DNA of 8,070 bases from Nitrososphaeraceae archaeon (GTDB taxonomy: Archaea; Thermoproteota; Nitrososphaeria; Nitrososphaerales; Nitrososphaeraceae): the NCBI GenBank assembly GCA_021155845.1, contig JAJNBK010000231.1, forward strand, positions 1 to 8,070, given 5' to 3'. The notes beneath the pieces were generated by a model. It saw nothing but the letters and a program-made list of their open reading frames with translations, was not told where the DNA came from and did no database searches. Shown piece by piece: positions 1 to 5,730 of this stretch (the first letter of the stretch is position 1; each line of letters starts with the position of its first letter). The position numbers were made by a program, and so were the translations under genes.

Positions 1-769
1 TTTGAAGGCCATGTTTTGGGGTGGTACAGGTCTTGCGCTCGGTGGAATGGGTTTTTTTAATATAAAAAATAGTAATAACAAACAGTTTGCCTTTGCAGAT
101 GGCGGCGGTGGTAATGGAAATGGGGGCTCTTCAATAAGACTTCCAATGAGTGAATCAGAGCGTAAAGACCTAGGCTTTGAGTTCCGCAAAGAACTTGCTG
201 AAAGAACCTATGGCATAGAATGGCCTGATCATCCAAACAATGGTGAGGAAGAGGATTATCCCTATATTGCTAATTACAGCAAAGCGTTACGTCACAACAA
301 ATTAGGTGAGCCAGATAAAGACTCATATAGAACCTTTCTCAGAGCAGCGGAGGCTGGGACATTTGAAGAGTGGGAAAAAGTCGAGCTTGGAACTTTTGAG
401 GAACCCCACTTGAGATTATTTAATCCTACAGCAGGATTAACTCTTCCTACAGAAGGTCCAGATCCTTTTGGATTATTCATGCCACCTCCTCCTAGAATTG
501 ATTCGCCTGAAGGTGCAGCTGACATAGCTGAAAATTACTGGGAGGCAGTGACGCGGGATGTGTATTTTGGTGATTTTGATAGCAATAACACTATTGCTCA
601 AGCAGCAGAGGACTTGTCATCACTTGACGGTTTCCCTGGTATTTCACGACTTCGGAAAGTCACTCCAGATAACATTTTCCGTGTTGATTTTCCAGGAGTA
701 TTAACGGGACCTTTTGTTTCTCAGTTTGCGCTCCAGGGAACCCCGATTCCACCTTTTGGATCTAACTGA
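1..769 (+). pseudogene. Vanadium-dependent haloperoxidase, N-terminal part (5' cut by window, ends at frameshift)
   Basis: This is the front half of an exported vanadium haloperoxidase, an enzyme family that uses vanadate and H2O2 to oxidise halides. The frame is open from the first base, so the gene begins outside the window; the TTG at 2 most likely encodes an internal Leu. The first residues, (F)LKAMFWGGTGLALGG, look like the end of a twin-arginine signal (RRxFLK then a Gly/Ala-rich hydrophobic core), with likely cleavage after AFA at residues 30-32, followed by a Gly/Asn linker. The next part (about 45-250) contains family-like segments such as FNPTAGL, a proline stretch near 160, ENYWEA, and GPFVSQF near 237-243, which precedes the catalytic domain. 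The frame stops at 767-769 right after PIPPFGSN, while the rest of the protein continues in the next frame. I infer a disrupted gene; a sequencing or assembly error is the main alternative. Confidence 0.8.
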
Positions 770-1700
770 CTTCAAGGAATGGCTCAGAGTAGAAAATGGC
801 CACGATCCGAGAAGTGGTATGTTTTGTTCTCAAGACTGGGATAACACGCCTCGATTTATACGTTATCCACGAGATTTGGCCAATTGGGTTCATTATGACG
901 ATGTTCCTTCCCAGGAATTCACAATCGCTTGCTTGATCTTGATACATCAGACAGTTCCTTGTATGAGAGTAGTACCTGATCCAGCGGCTGTTCTCTTTGG
1001 AGGGAGTGCTCCATTTGATCCATCAAATCCATATCAAGGTTCACGCACACAAGAAGCGTTTTTCAACTTTGGACCTTTTCATCCCCTCGCCTTTCTCACA
1101 GAGGTGACACTTCTTGCACTCCGGGCAGTATGGTTCCAAAAGTATTATGTACATAGAAGACTGCGGCCTGAGGAATTTGGAGCACGTATTCATATTCAAA
1201 AGACTGGTCAAGCAGAATACCCAATTCATCGTGATATACTCGAATCTAATGTCTTTGATAGGCCAGAATTTAAGAGAAGAGATTCATTTCTGCTGCCACT
1301 GGGATTTGCTGAAGGAGCTCCACCTCATCCCTCTTATGGTGGGGGACATTCTACTGCTGTAGGTGCTCAGGCAACGGTCCTAAAAGCATTCTTTGACGAG
1401 ACATATGTTCTGCCAAACACTTATGTTGCAAGTAGAGATGGTAAAGAGCTTGTGCCCTACACAGGCTCGGGCAAAGATGAATTAACAGTAGGTGGGGAGC
1501 TAAACAAGCTGGCTTGGAATGTTGCCATTGGTCGAAATATGGCAGGTGTTCACTATCGCACCGACTCTGAGCAATCCATGTTGCTTGGTGAAAAGGTTGC
1601 AATCGAGCTTCTCGAGCAGCGAAGTAGGGGATTTCCAGAGAGTGGTGCTTTCAATTTTACCAAGTTTAATGGAGAAAGAATAACCATCAACTTCCCATAG
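714..1700 (+). pseudogene. Vanadium-dependent haloperoxidase, catalytic C-terminal part (frame-shifted from the N-terminal part)
   Basis: This is the catalytic half of the same haloperoxidase, in the PAP2/haloperoxidase fold. True homology starts at DLTDFKEWL (residue 16, near 759); the residues before it are an out-of-frame reading of the N-terminal part, so the TTG at 714 is not a natural start. Vanadate-site motifs are visible: K143-x7-R151-P (QKYYVHRRLRPEEFG), HPSYGGGH with H205 and H212, and R274-x5-H280 (GRNMAGVHYRTD). The spacings H205-H212 (7), H212-R274 (62) and R274-H280 (6) match those I recall for Ascophyllum bromoperoxidase, which puts this in the algal/bacterial bromoperoxidase branch. 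The usual PSGH serine is Gly210. Alone, this piece lacks the export signal and the front of the fold, so it is unlikely to work unless the frame is restored. The nearest relatives are bacterial or algal, so the gene may have been acquired by transfer (inferred). Confidence 0.85.
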
Positions 1701-2348
1701 ATAGAAGATATATAATAGAGGAAAAAAGATAGAGAGGGATATGGATAAAGGCTGATTGACTGCTTATGCTTTCTCTTCTCTCCCACCATTTTCTAGCACT
1801 ATCAAAAATTAGATAAAAATTTTTATTCATTTAATTATTTATTTCAGATTTGCTTTCTGTATCTTGACTTACATTTTTTGTGATTACACTTTGTCTTGCT
1901 GTATTATGCTTATGTTGTATCAGTGCTACTGCTCCTCTTAAATATACTTGCAATGATAATTATTTTTCATGCTATTTGCAATATTAAAATTATTATTATA
2001 CAATAATAAAATTTTATAATTTAAACTTTAATATTTAATGACATAAATTTAATTTTTCCATAGTTGTACAAAGAGTCAAAAATCATGCAATTTAATGAAG
2101 TCTGAAAACATGTGGCTTTGCTTTGTTTAAAAGATAATTCTTCTAATATGTTGTATGATTCTCTGGGAGAATATTGTAATACTGTGACATTGTGAAGGTT
2201 ATAATATCGCTGTTATATGTCGAGTCGCTTCAACTGAACCTGTATTATGACATAATAATGTAATGTCTATTTTGTGGATAAGATAAGGATTATGTTACCT
2301 CATATAGGAAATAAAGAATACAAATCTATGATAAATACAACATCACAG
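1701..2348. other. Gene-poor spacer after the haloperoxidase
   Basis: About 650 bases with no convincing ORF on either strand; all frames are broken by frequent stops. It holds the T-rich end of the haloperoxidase near 1813-1850, a strongly A/T run at about 1960-2060, and a small hairpin at 2158-2172 (attctc and gagaat around tgg). I see no tRNA arms or repeat array. Confidence 0.5.
1813..1850 (+). terminator. Possible T-rich transcription end after the haloperoxidase
   Basis: A 14-base perfect palindrome (ataaaaatttttat, 1813-1826) is followed by T-rich sequence to about 1850. Archaeal RNA polymerase stops at T-runs without needing a stable hairpin. The distance from the stop codon (over 100 bases) keeps confidence low. 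Confidence 0.35.
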
Positions 2349-2356
2349 TTATATAA
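2349..2356 (+). promoter_or_regulatory. TATA box for the Asp-rich secreted protein
   Basis: ttatataa lies with its centre about 28 bases before the ATG at 2381. That is the usual archaeal TATA-to-start distance, so the transcript would begin at or next to the start codon (leaderless). No Shine-Dalgarno sequence precedes the ATG, which agrees with this. Confidence 0.6.
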
Positions 2357-2364
2357 CGTCAATG

Positions 2365-2386
2365 TTTCATCGTCGATTCGATGAAA
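2365..2386 (+). promoter_or_regulatory. Inverted repeat over the start codon (candidate operator)
   Basis: Perfect 8-base arms, tttcatcg (2365-2372) and cgatgaaa (2379-2386), are separated by 6 bases. The right arm contains the ATG at 2381. Given the TATA box position, the repeat would straddle the transcription start, where a bound repressor would block RNA polymerase. If transcription instead starts further upstream, the same sequence could fold in RNA and hide the start codon. Chance in AT-rich DNA is possible. Confidence 0.4.
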
Positions 2387-2650
2387 AATACAATTGTATT
2401 AGGTCTTCTATCTACAGTGGCTTTGTTTGCAATTGGAGCAATAGGCAATATAGCAATGCCAGTGTTCGCTGACGATGATGATGATGATGAATACGTGAAA
2501 GCAACACTCTATTGCAAAATAGCTCACTTTGATAAAGATGATTACTACGACGATGATTACTACGACGATGATTATGACAACTTCGAAAAATCTGATGCAC
2601 TAAAACTATACTGTAAGATAGGTGACTATGACAAAGACGACGACGATTAG
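2381..2650 (+). CDS. Small secreted Asp-rich protein with duplicated LYCKI motif
   Basis: An 89-residue protein of unknown function. Residues 1-30 form a clear Sec signal peptide (MKN, then a hydrophobic core, then cleavage after PVFA). The mature part of about 59 residues has 23 Asp, many in DDYYDDD blocks, plus several Tyr, and so is very acidic. A short unit, LYCKIxx[F/Y]DKDD, occurs twice (residues 43-54 and 76-87), each with one Cys (C45 and C78), which could form one disulfide. The Asp clusters could bind Ca2+ or other cations outside the cell, but this is inference from composition; I recognise no named family. The gene is a single-gene unit with its own TATA box, a probable leaderless start, an inverted repeat over the ATG, and a T-run downstream. 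The 4226-4513 gene is similar in general plan but not in sequence. Confidence 0.75.
   Translation: MKNTIVLGLLSTVALFAIGAIGNIAMPVFADDDDDDEYVKATLYCKIAHFDKDDYYDDDYYDDDYDNFEKSDALKLYCKIGDYDKDDDD
2537..2578 (+). repeat. 15-base in-frame tandem repeat inside the Asp-rich gene
   Basis: gatgattactacgac is repeated exactly at 2537-2551 and 2552-2566, followed by a partial, diverged third copy (gatgattatgac) to 2578. Each unit encodes DDYYD. Being a multiple of three, copy number can change without breaking the frame and would lengthen or shorten the acidic block. Confidence 0.85.
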
Positions 2651-2665
2651 ATAACATTAGGACGA

Positions 2666-2760
2666 ACCTTCTCAAATAGCAAAAAAGAAGGTCTCTTTGT
2701 TACTAGTCCAAAAGAAGTAAATCAGCAAATATCAACTTTTTTTTAGTTATTTTTCTTTCT
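2666..2760 (+). terminator. Transcription end after the Asp-rich gene
   Basis: A 7-base stem (accttct 2666-2672 and agaaggt 2686-2692, loop of 13) lies 16 bases after the stop codon and is followed by ctctttgtt. A stronger archaeal-type signal, eight Ts at 2737-2744 and more T-rich sequence to 2760, follows. Confidence 0.5.
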
Positions 2761-3503
2761 AGAATAGACTTTAGGATAGATATATTATATTTATTATATA
2801 TATATATATATAGAGATATAATGCATTACCTCCAATTGGTAATAATAGTAACTATGATAAAGCCAAAAGAAGTAGAATTAGGCTTGTTTACTTAACAATA
2901 AGACTATGATTGGGATACATCATAAGTTTCTCTTTATATTCAAAAAAAGTAGAATGATTAAAGAACCCTTTTTCATTTGATCTCAAATATTAAGCTATAA
3001 TACAGGGTAAGCTATAGCATAGAGCTAGAAAAGGTTACCAATCAATAGAACAATGACCAGAAAAATTAGTTGATTAAAGTTGCTGATCAAGAATGTCTAA
3101 TATGATTTTAGATTATTAGCAAATATTTTCATAAGCAGATAATAACAGTTAAACCGAACATAGGATAACAAAGAATGTGTTATTACTACTCTTGGAAAGA
3201 CTGCGCAATTACCGAGTAGTTGAGTTGTTCATATTTGCATCTATCTTTAATTCAGATATATTTATAGAGATGACTGTTCTGAAGATGAAAATAAAAAATA
3301 AACTAACTACATATATATATACTTATATATTTATATATTTATTTTAGATAAATAATCATAATGATTCTGTTGTTTGTAGAAACTACTAGGTTACTATATT
3401 ATTTAATAAGATAATTCACTATAATTTCGATTTTAAGAAGAGAATGCTATCAGAAGCATTACATTATTAATAAGATTCTATCTTATAGACATTATCAAAT
3501 CAC
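2761..3503. other. Gene-poor AT-rich spacer with TA microsatellites
   Basis: I see no supportable gene on either strand. Notable sequence: (TA)9 at 2795-2812; a TA-rich run at about 3311-3342; a 9-base direct repeat taagctata at 2991-2999 and 3008-3016; the 12-mer ccaaaagaagta at 2863-2874, also present at 2708-2719 just upstream of this spacer; and a hairpin with arms aatgct/agcatt at 3443-3460. None of these points to a known element. Confidence 0.5.
2795..2812. repeat. (TA)9 dinucleotide microsatellite
   Basis: Nine uninterrupted TA units within a longer A/T-only stretch. It is easily melted DNA and prone to length change; no function is implied. Confidence 0.8.
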
Positions 3504-3511
3504 TTTAAATA
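3504..3511 (+). promoter_or_regulatory. TATA box for the 3541 ORF and the small membrane protein
   Basis: tttaaata is a strong match to the archaeal TATA consensus. Its centre lies about 33 bases before the ATG at 3541, predicting a transcript that starts only a few bases before that codon and runs through the ORFs at 3541 and 3657. Confidence 0.5.
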
Positions 3512-3540
3512 TAGTCTATTGAATCTCTTATCGAACATTA

Positions 3541-3660
3541 ATGATGACAAGAGATAAAACCAAAACCATGAAACGTTTAACAAGAGTAGTAACATTTGTA
3601 ATGTTTGACAACACTATTGCTTCTCCTGTTATAAGACACAATGGAGGAGTTTACAATTGA
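3541..3660 (+). CDS. Short 39-residue ORF, possibly a leader peptide or gene remnant
   Basis: Reading from ATG ATG at 3541 gives 39 residues beginning MMTRDKTKTMKRLTRVV and ending HNGGVYN, basic at the front and without recognisable domain or signal. Support for it being real is contextual: a TATA box (3504-3511) sits at the right distance, its stop TGA (3658-3660) overlaps the TTG start at 3657 of the next gene in a TTGA arrangement typical of translational coupling, and the ribosome binding site for that next gene lies inside it. It may be a leader peptide, the 5' remnant of an older gene, or chance. I do not recognise the sequence. Confidence 0.3.
   Translation: MMTRDKTKTMKRLTRVVTFVMFDNTIASPVIRHNGGVYN
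3643..3649 (+). promoter_or_regulatory. Ribosome binding site for the small membrane protein
   Basis: ggaggag is a full Shine-Dalgarno match seven bases before the TTG at 3657. It is unusual here, where the other genes look leaderless, and it supports translation from TTG as an internal cistron of a longer transcript. The alternative start is ATG at 3678. Confidence 0.5.
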
Positions 3661-3782
3661 GTAGTAAAATACACCCTATGTCAGATAAAAAAATGCAATA
3701 TTTAACAATCTTAGCAGCATCAACTACTCTACTGGCTGGAATATTGCATCTTGCAATGATAGGACCATTCATGGAACTGTAG
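3657..3782 (+). pseudogene. Small membrane protein, N-terminal fragment (frame lost after first helix)
   Basis: From TTG 3657 the frame reads MSSKIHPMSDKKMQYLTIL, then a hydrophobic helix (about residues 15-38) ending HLAMIGPF, and stops at 3780-3782 after only 41 residues. The start is supported by the ggaggag site at 3643-3649. The protein clearly continues in another frame from about 3770 (HGTVALVILLAISRIPNP). The pair resembles a multi-helix membrane protein of unknown function that I recall from Thaumarchaeota, in which a further helical segment of a few dozen residues lies between these two parts. That segment is absent here, so I infer an internal deletion plus a frame change. Function is unknown. 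Confidence 0.55.
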
Positions 3783-3967
3783 CATTGGTAATTTTATTAG
3801 CAATCTCACGAATTCCAAATCCAATGACAGGACAGGCATTACAGAATAATAATATAGGATATCTAACAGAGATAGTACAGATAGTATACATAGTAATAAC
3901 GGGAATAATACTTCTCAAGCATAGAAAAACAAGAAGTTTGGATGTGACGCCAGAAAAAAGGTCATAG
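3770..3967 (+). pseudogene. Small membrane protein, C-terminal fragment
   Basis: This is the continuation of the 3657 gene in a different frame. From codon CAT at 3770 it reads HGTVALVILLAISRIPNPMTGQ, then a polar loop, then a second helix (TEIVQIVYIVITGIILL) and a basic tail (KHRKTRS...EKRS). Its first possible start codon is TTG at 3785, inside the helix and without a ribosome binding site, so independent translation is doubtful. The R-I-P-N-P-x-T-G motif between two helices is the most recognisable part and matches my memory of thaumarchaeal membrane proteins of unknown function. A run of seven Ts (3990-3996) follows the stop. Confidence 0.55.
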
Positions 3968-3985
3968 TGTCATTATAACATCTCT

Positions 3986-4056
3986 ATTATTTTTTTGAAA
4001 AGGCTTTCCATAATTTTTGTAACTTGACAAACAATTTTGTCTTAATCTCTTTGTCT
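3986..4056 (+). terminator. T-rich transcription end after the membrane protein
   Basis: Seven Ts at 3990-3996 and further T-rich sequence to about 4018 come first. A 6-base stem (gacaaa 4026-4031, tttgtc 4036-4041) and a pyrimidine-rich tract follow. This fits an archaeal T-run terminator. Confidence 0.45.
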
Positions 4057-4145
4057 TTTCTTCTATTCCTTAAATCTAGCCTATGTTACTACAATTATCT
4101 TTGAAATTTTATTATGCGCTCTTTCAGAAGTGGAACCTAACTGAT

Positions 4146-4162
4146 GTCACTCTAGAAGTGAC
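4146..4162 (+). promoter_or_regulatory. Dyad gtcact-N5-agtgac upstream of the Ser/Asp-rich gene
   Basis: Perfect 6-base arms separated by ctaga lie about 40 bases upstream of the TATA-like sequence of the next gene. The position would suit an activator or repressor site, but arms of this length can occur by chance. Confidence 0.25.
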
Positions 4163-4193
4163 GACAAGAAATCTACTATAAGATAGACTGCAT

Positions 4194-4206
4194 ATCTATC
4201 TATATA
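4194..4206 (+). promoter_or_regulatory. TATA-like box for the Ser/Asp-rich secreted protein
   Basis: The sequence tctatctatatac, centred about 4200, lies some 25 bases before the ATG at 4226. This spacing predicts a leaderless transcript starting at that ATG and argues against the GTG at 4211, which would be too close to the box. Confidence 0.45.
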
Positions 4207-4225
4207 CGATGTGTCAATTGATATT

Positions 4226-4513
4226 ATGGAAAAAATCCTACAACACTTTGTAATATTACTGACAGCAGCTACTATCATTACTGGGATATCGACAATAGCA
4301 ATGTTTATACCTCAAGTAGCATATGCAAGCACGGACGAAGCAAGTTCATCATCATCATCAGATGATGATGAAGATTGTGGATCTGATGAACTCCCTGCAA
4401 GTATAGACGGAACAATAAGATGTATGGGACAAGGAGAATGTTACTCTTCAGAGTTTGAGTTTAATGGAAAGGGAGTAAAACATTGTAACTTTATGACAAG
4501 TAGTGACGAATAG
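4226..4513 (+). CDS. Small secreted Ser/Asp-rich protein with four cysteines
   Basis: An exported protein of 95 residues, unknown function. From ATG 4226 it starts MEKILQHF, followed by a hydrophobic core and cleavage after VAYA, a good Sec signal peptide. A GTG at 4211 in the same frame would add five residues (MSIDI) but sits almost on the TATA-like box. The mature part opens with a low-complexity linker of six Ser and a DDDED cluster, then a compact region with four Cys in the order C-x14-C-x5-C-x14-C, containing SIDGTIRCMGQGEC and FEFNGKGVKHCNF. The symmetric spacing suggests two disulfides outside the cell. It shares its plan (signal, acidic tract, short Cys-containing region, own TATA box) with the 2381-2650 gene. 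I do not recognise a family. Confidence 0.7.
   Translation: MEKILQHFVILLTAATIITGISTIAMFIPQVAYASTDEASSSSSSDDDEDCGSDELPASIDGTIRCMGQGECYSSEFEFNGKGVKHCNFMTSSDE
4349..4371 (+). repeat. Perfect inverted repeat of TCA/GAT triplets within the Ser/Asp linker
   Basis: tcatcatcatc (4349-4359) and gatgatgatga (4361-4371) are exact reverse complements around one central base. In frame, the left arm encodes Ser and the right arm Asp, so the protein's Ser-to-Asp switch coincides with a DNA palindrome made from two mirror triplet runs. Confidence 0.8.
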
Positions 4514-5118
4514 CTAACTAAATGAGATAAATATGTCATAATAGCATATTAGTAATTGCAGCTATGATTTAGAATATTTGTCGAAATTGTATGTATGTGG
4601 TTAGGAAAAATCAGATAAGTAGCCATTATAGCAATTATTAAGAGAGCAATAACAAGGCTCACAACATTGAACTTGGAGCCTGTCAAGGCTACAAGTACAA
4701 TATACTCTACCTACTATTTTACCATAACAAGAAGAGGGAGGAGATATCTTGCTACAACAAAAATACCATTACACAAACTAATTCGTAGTAAGGCAAGCTG
4801 TTAAGCAAATAAGGTCTCGGAGATTAAATGTATAAAGTGACGATTATTCTATGATAGTAGCGTCAGAATCACCAGCACATATTGAGCCAGAAAGTTGAAT
4901 GGAGTGAAAATGAACACGAAGTGAAGGTGAAGGAGCCTAGAGAATTTGAATAATAATAAGAAGAAGAATAAGTATGAGAAGGGGATTATCAAATGGATAT
5001 CAAATACTTTATTCTTTTTGCATGTATCTGTTTTCTCTATAATACTAATAAATGCTAGTCAGAGGCTATTTCACAACTACCCCATGTTTTACTTTACCCG
5101 TTTTATAATTAGTTAAAC
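4514..5118. other. Gene-poor spacer
   Basis: About 600 bases without a convincing gene. A 61-codon open stretch at 4619-4804 (TTG at 4667) has no promoter or recognisable motif. A 21-codon ORF at 4993-5058 after a gggg run would encode a short hydrophobic peptide. Neither is strong enough to call. No tRNA or repeat array is visible. Confidence 0.45.
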
Positions 5119-5124
5119 AAAAAA
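5119..5124 (-). terminator. T-run after the 5159-5365 gene
   Basis: Six As on the plus strand (six Ts on the minus strand) lie 35 bases beyond the stop codon of the minus-strand gene, in AT-rich context. This is a plausible archaeal T-run terminator but a weak one. Confidence 0.3.
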
Positions 5125-5158
5125 TAGTATATACAAACAACTCGTTTAATTTCCACTC

Positions 5159-5365
5159 CTATTTTACGATGTACATAGTTATAGCATCTTCATACAGGCT
5201 TTTTTTGAACTCTGGCACTACTAGGTCAAAATAGTCTGCTTCTCGATAGGTGAGAAAAAGAAGATATTTCCAAAGATCTGCTTTAGAAACTAAGCGCAGC
5301 AATACAAAATATTCTTGATTTCCTATATGTGGTAACATAATGGTAATCTTATCCGCAAACGGCAT
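5159..5365 (-). CDS. Hypothetical protein, 68 residues
   Basis: An unknown small protein read from ATG at 5363-5365; a TTG one codon upstream is the less likely start. It begins MPFADKITIMLPHIGNQ and has a balanced, globular composition: aromatic and charged residues are mixed (LWKYLLFLTYREADYFDL), there is no signal peptide or cysteine, and codon use looks ordinary. These features make it more likely a gene than a chance ORF, though it is short. On the minus strand cttttatacc (5410-5401) could be a TATA box about 40 bases before the ATG, giving a short leader, and a T-run lies beyond the stop. The same box reads tataaaag on the plus strand. I recognise no family. Confidence 0.45.
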   Translation of the reverse strand: MPFADKITIMLPHIGNQEYFVLLRLVSKADLWKYLLFLTYREADYFDLVVPEFKKSLYEDAITMYIVK

Positions 5366-5400
5366 CAATTATTTATTAGACAGGAAATTCTTTTATTGCT

Positions 5401-5410
5401 GGTATAAAAG
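5401..5410. promoter_or_regulatory. TATA-like box between divergent genes at 5365 (minus) and 5492 (plus)
   Basis: ggtataaaag reads as a TATA box on the plus strand and as cttttatacc on the minus strand. The minus-strand gene start is about 40 bases away, the plus-strand start about 85. The minus-strand use fits better. Confidence 0.35.
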
Positions 5411-5491
5411 TGAGACAAATAACAAAAACATTAGAGCAGTTTGAATTAAGGTAGATAGTGACAAAGGACATAGTTATACTGCTGGCAAAAA

Positions 5492-5689
5492 ATGAAAAAG
5501 AAGAAGAGAATATGTAAATATTGTGGATGGGATATGGACGAATCAGATATAGATTGCAAAATAGGCATTATCATCATTCTTGATTCTTCATTTATTCCTA
5601 TCTTGATTCCAAATGATAAGAAGAAGTTTAAGAGAAAAGCTAGCAAGCCAAGCAAAAATGACAGTTGCAGCAGCTTTTCGACTTGTTAG
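5492..5689 (+). CDS. Small Lys-rich protein with CxxC zinc-knuckle-like motif
   Basis: A 65-residue protein starting MKKKKRICKYCGWDMDESDID. The C8-K-Y-C11-G motif is the first half of a zinc finger or zinc ribbon, and the basic start resembles small nucleic-acid-binding proteins. No second metal-binding pair follows in a normal place: the later Cys residues (22, and three in the tail after residue 55) are poorly spaced, no His is present, and the middle (CKIGIIIILDSSFIPILIP) is hydrophobic. It could be a decayed zinc-finger gene whose second half has drifted, or a protein that binds zinc by dimerising. It runs toward the 5731-7161 gene, their stops being about 40 bases apart. No good TATA or ribosome binding site precedes it. 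Confidence 0.4.
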   Translation: MKKKKRICKYCGWDMDESDIDCKIGIIIILDSSFIPILIPNDKKKFKRKASKPSKNDSCSSFSTC

Positions 5690-5730
5690 AGCATAGTCCG
5701 CTAACTCTGAACGTCTAAATTATAGAAGAC

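Noticed and set aside
292..525. Minus-strand ORF opposite the haloperoxidase N-terminal part
   Set aside because: It is the antisense shadow of a recognisable coding frame and has a low-complexity sequence without motifs.
714..758. TTG at 714 as a genuine start of the catalytic fragment
   Set aside because: The first 15 residues are the out-of-frame reading of GPFVSQFALQ and its surroundings; homology begins only after them.
714..769. Programmed +1 frameshift or mRNA intron to explain the split haloperoxidase
   Set aside because: No slippery pause signal or bulge-helix-bulge structure was seen, and a conserved stretch seems to be absent, which neither mechanism explains.
762..1789. Several ORFs of 60-83 codons overlapping the haloperoxidase catalytic part
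   Set aside because: They lie in other frames or on the opposite strand of a gene with clear active-site motifs; none has its own signal.
2412..2675. Minus-strand 87-codon ORF opposite the Asp-rich gene
   Set aside because: Its His/Arg-rich sequence is just the complement of the GAT/GAC repeats.
4619..4804. 61-codon open stretch (TTG at 4667)
   Set aside because: No promoter, ribosome site or recognisable motif; composition is basic and Thr-rich without domain features. It could be a remnant but I cannot support it.
4993..5058. 21-codon hydrophobic ORF after a gggg run
   Set aside because: Too short and without conserved features to separate from chance.
5446..5655. Minus-strand 69-codon ORF opposite the CxxC protein
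   Set aside because: Its Leu/Phe-rich start and FFFF run are the complement of lysine codons in the plus-strand gene, which has the better motif; not excluded completely.
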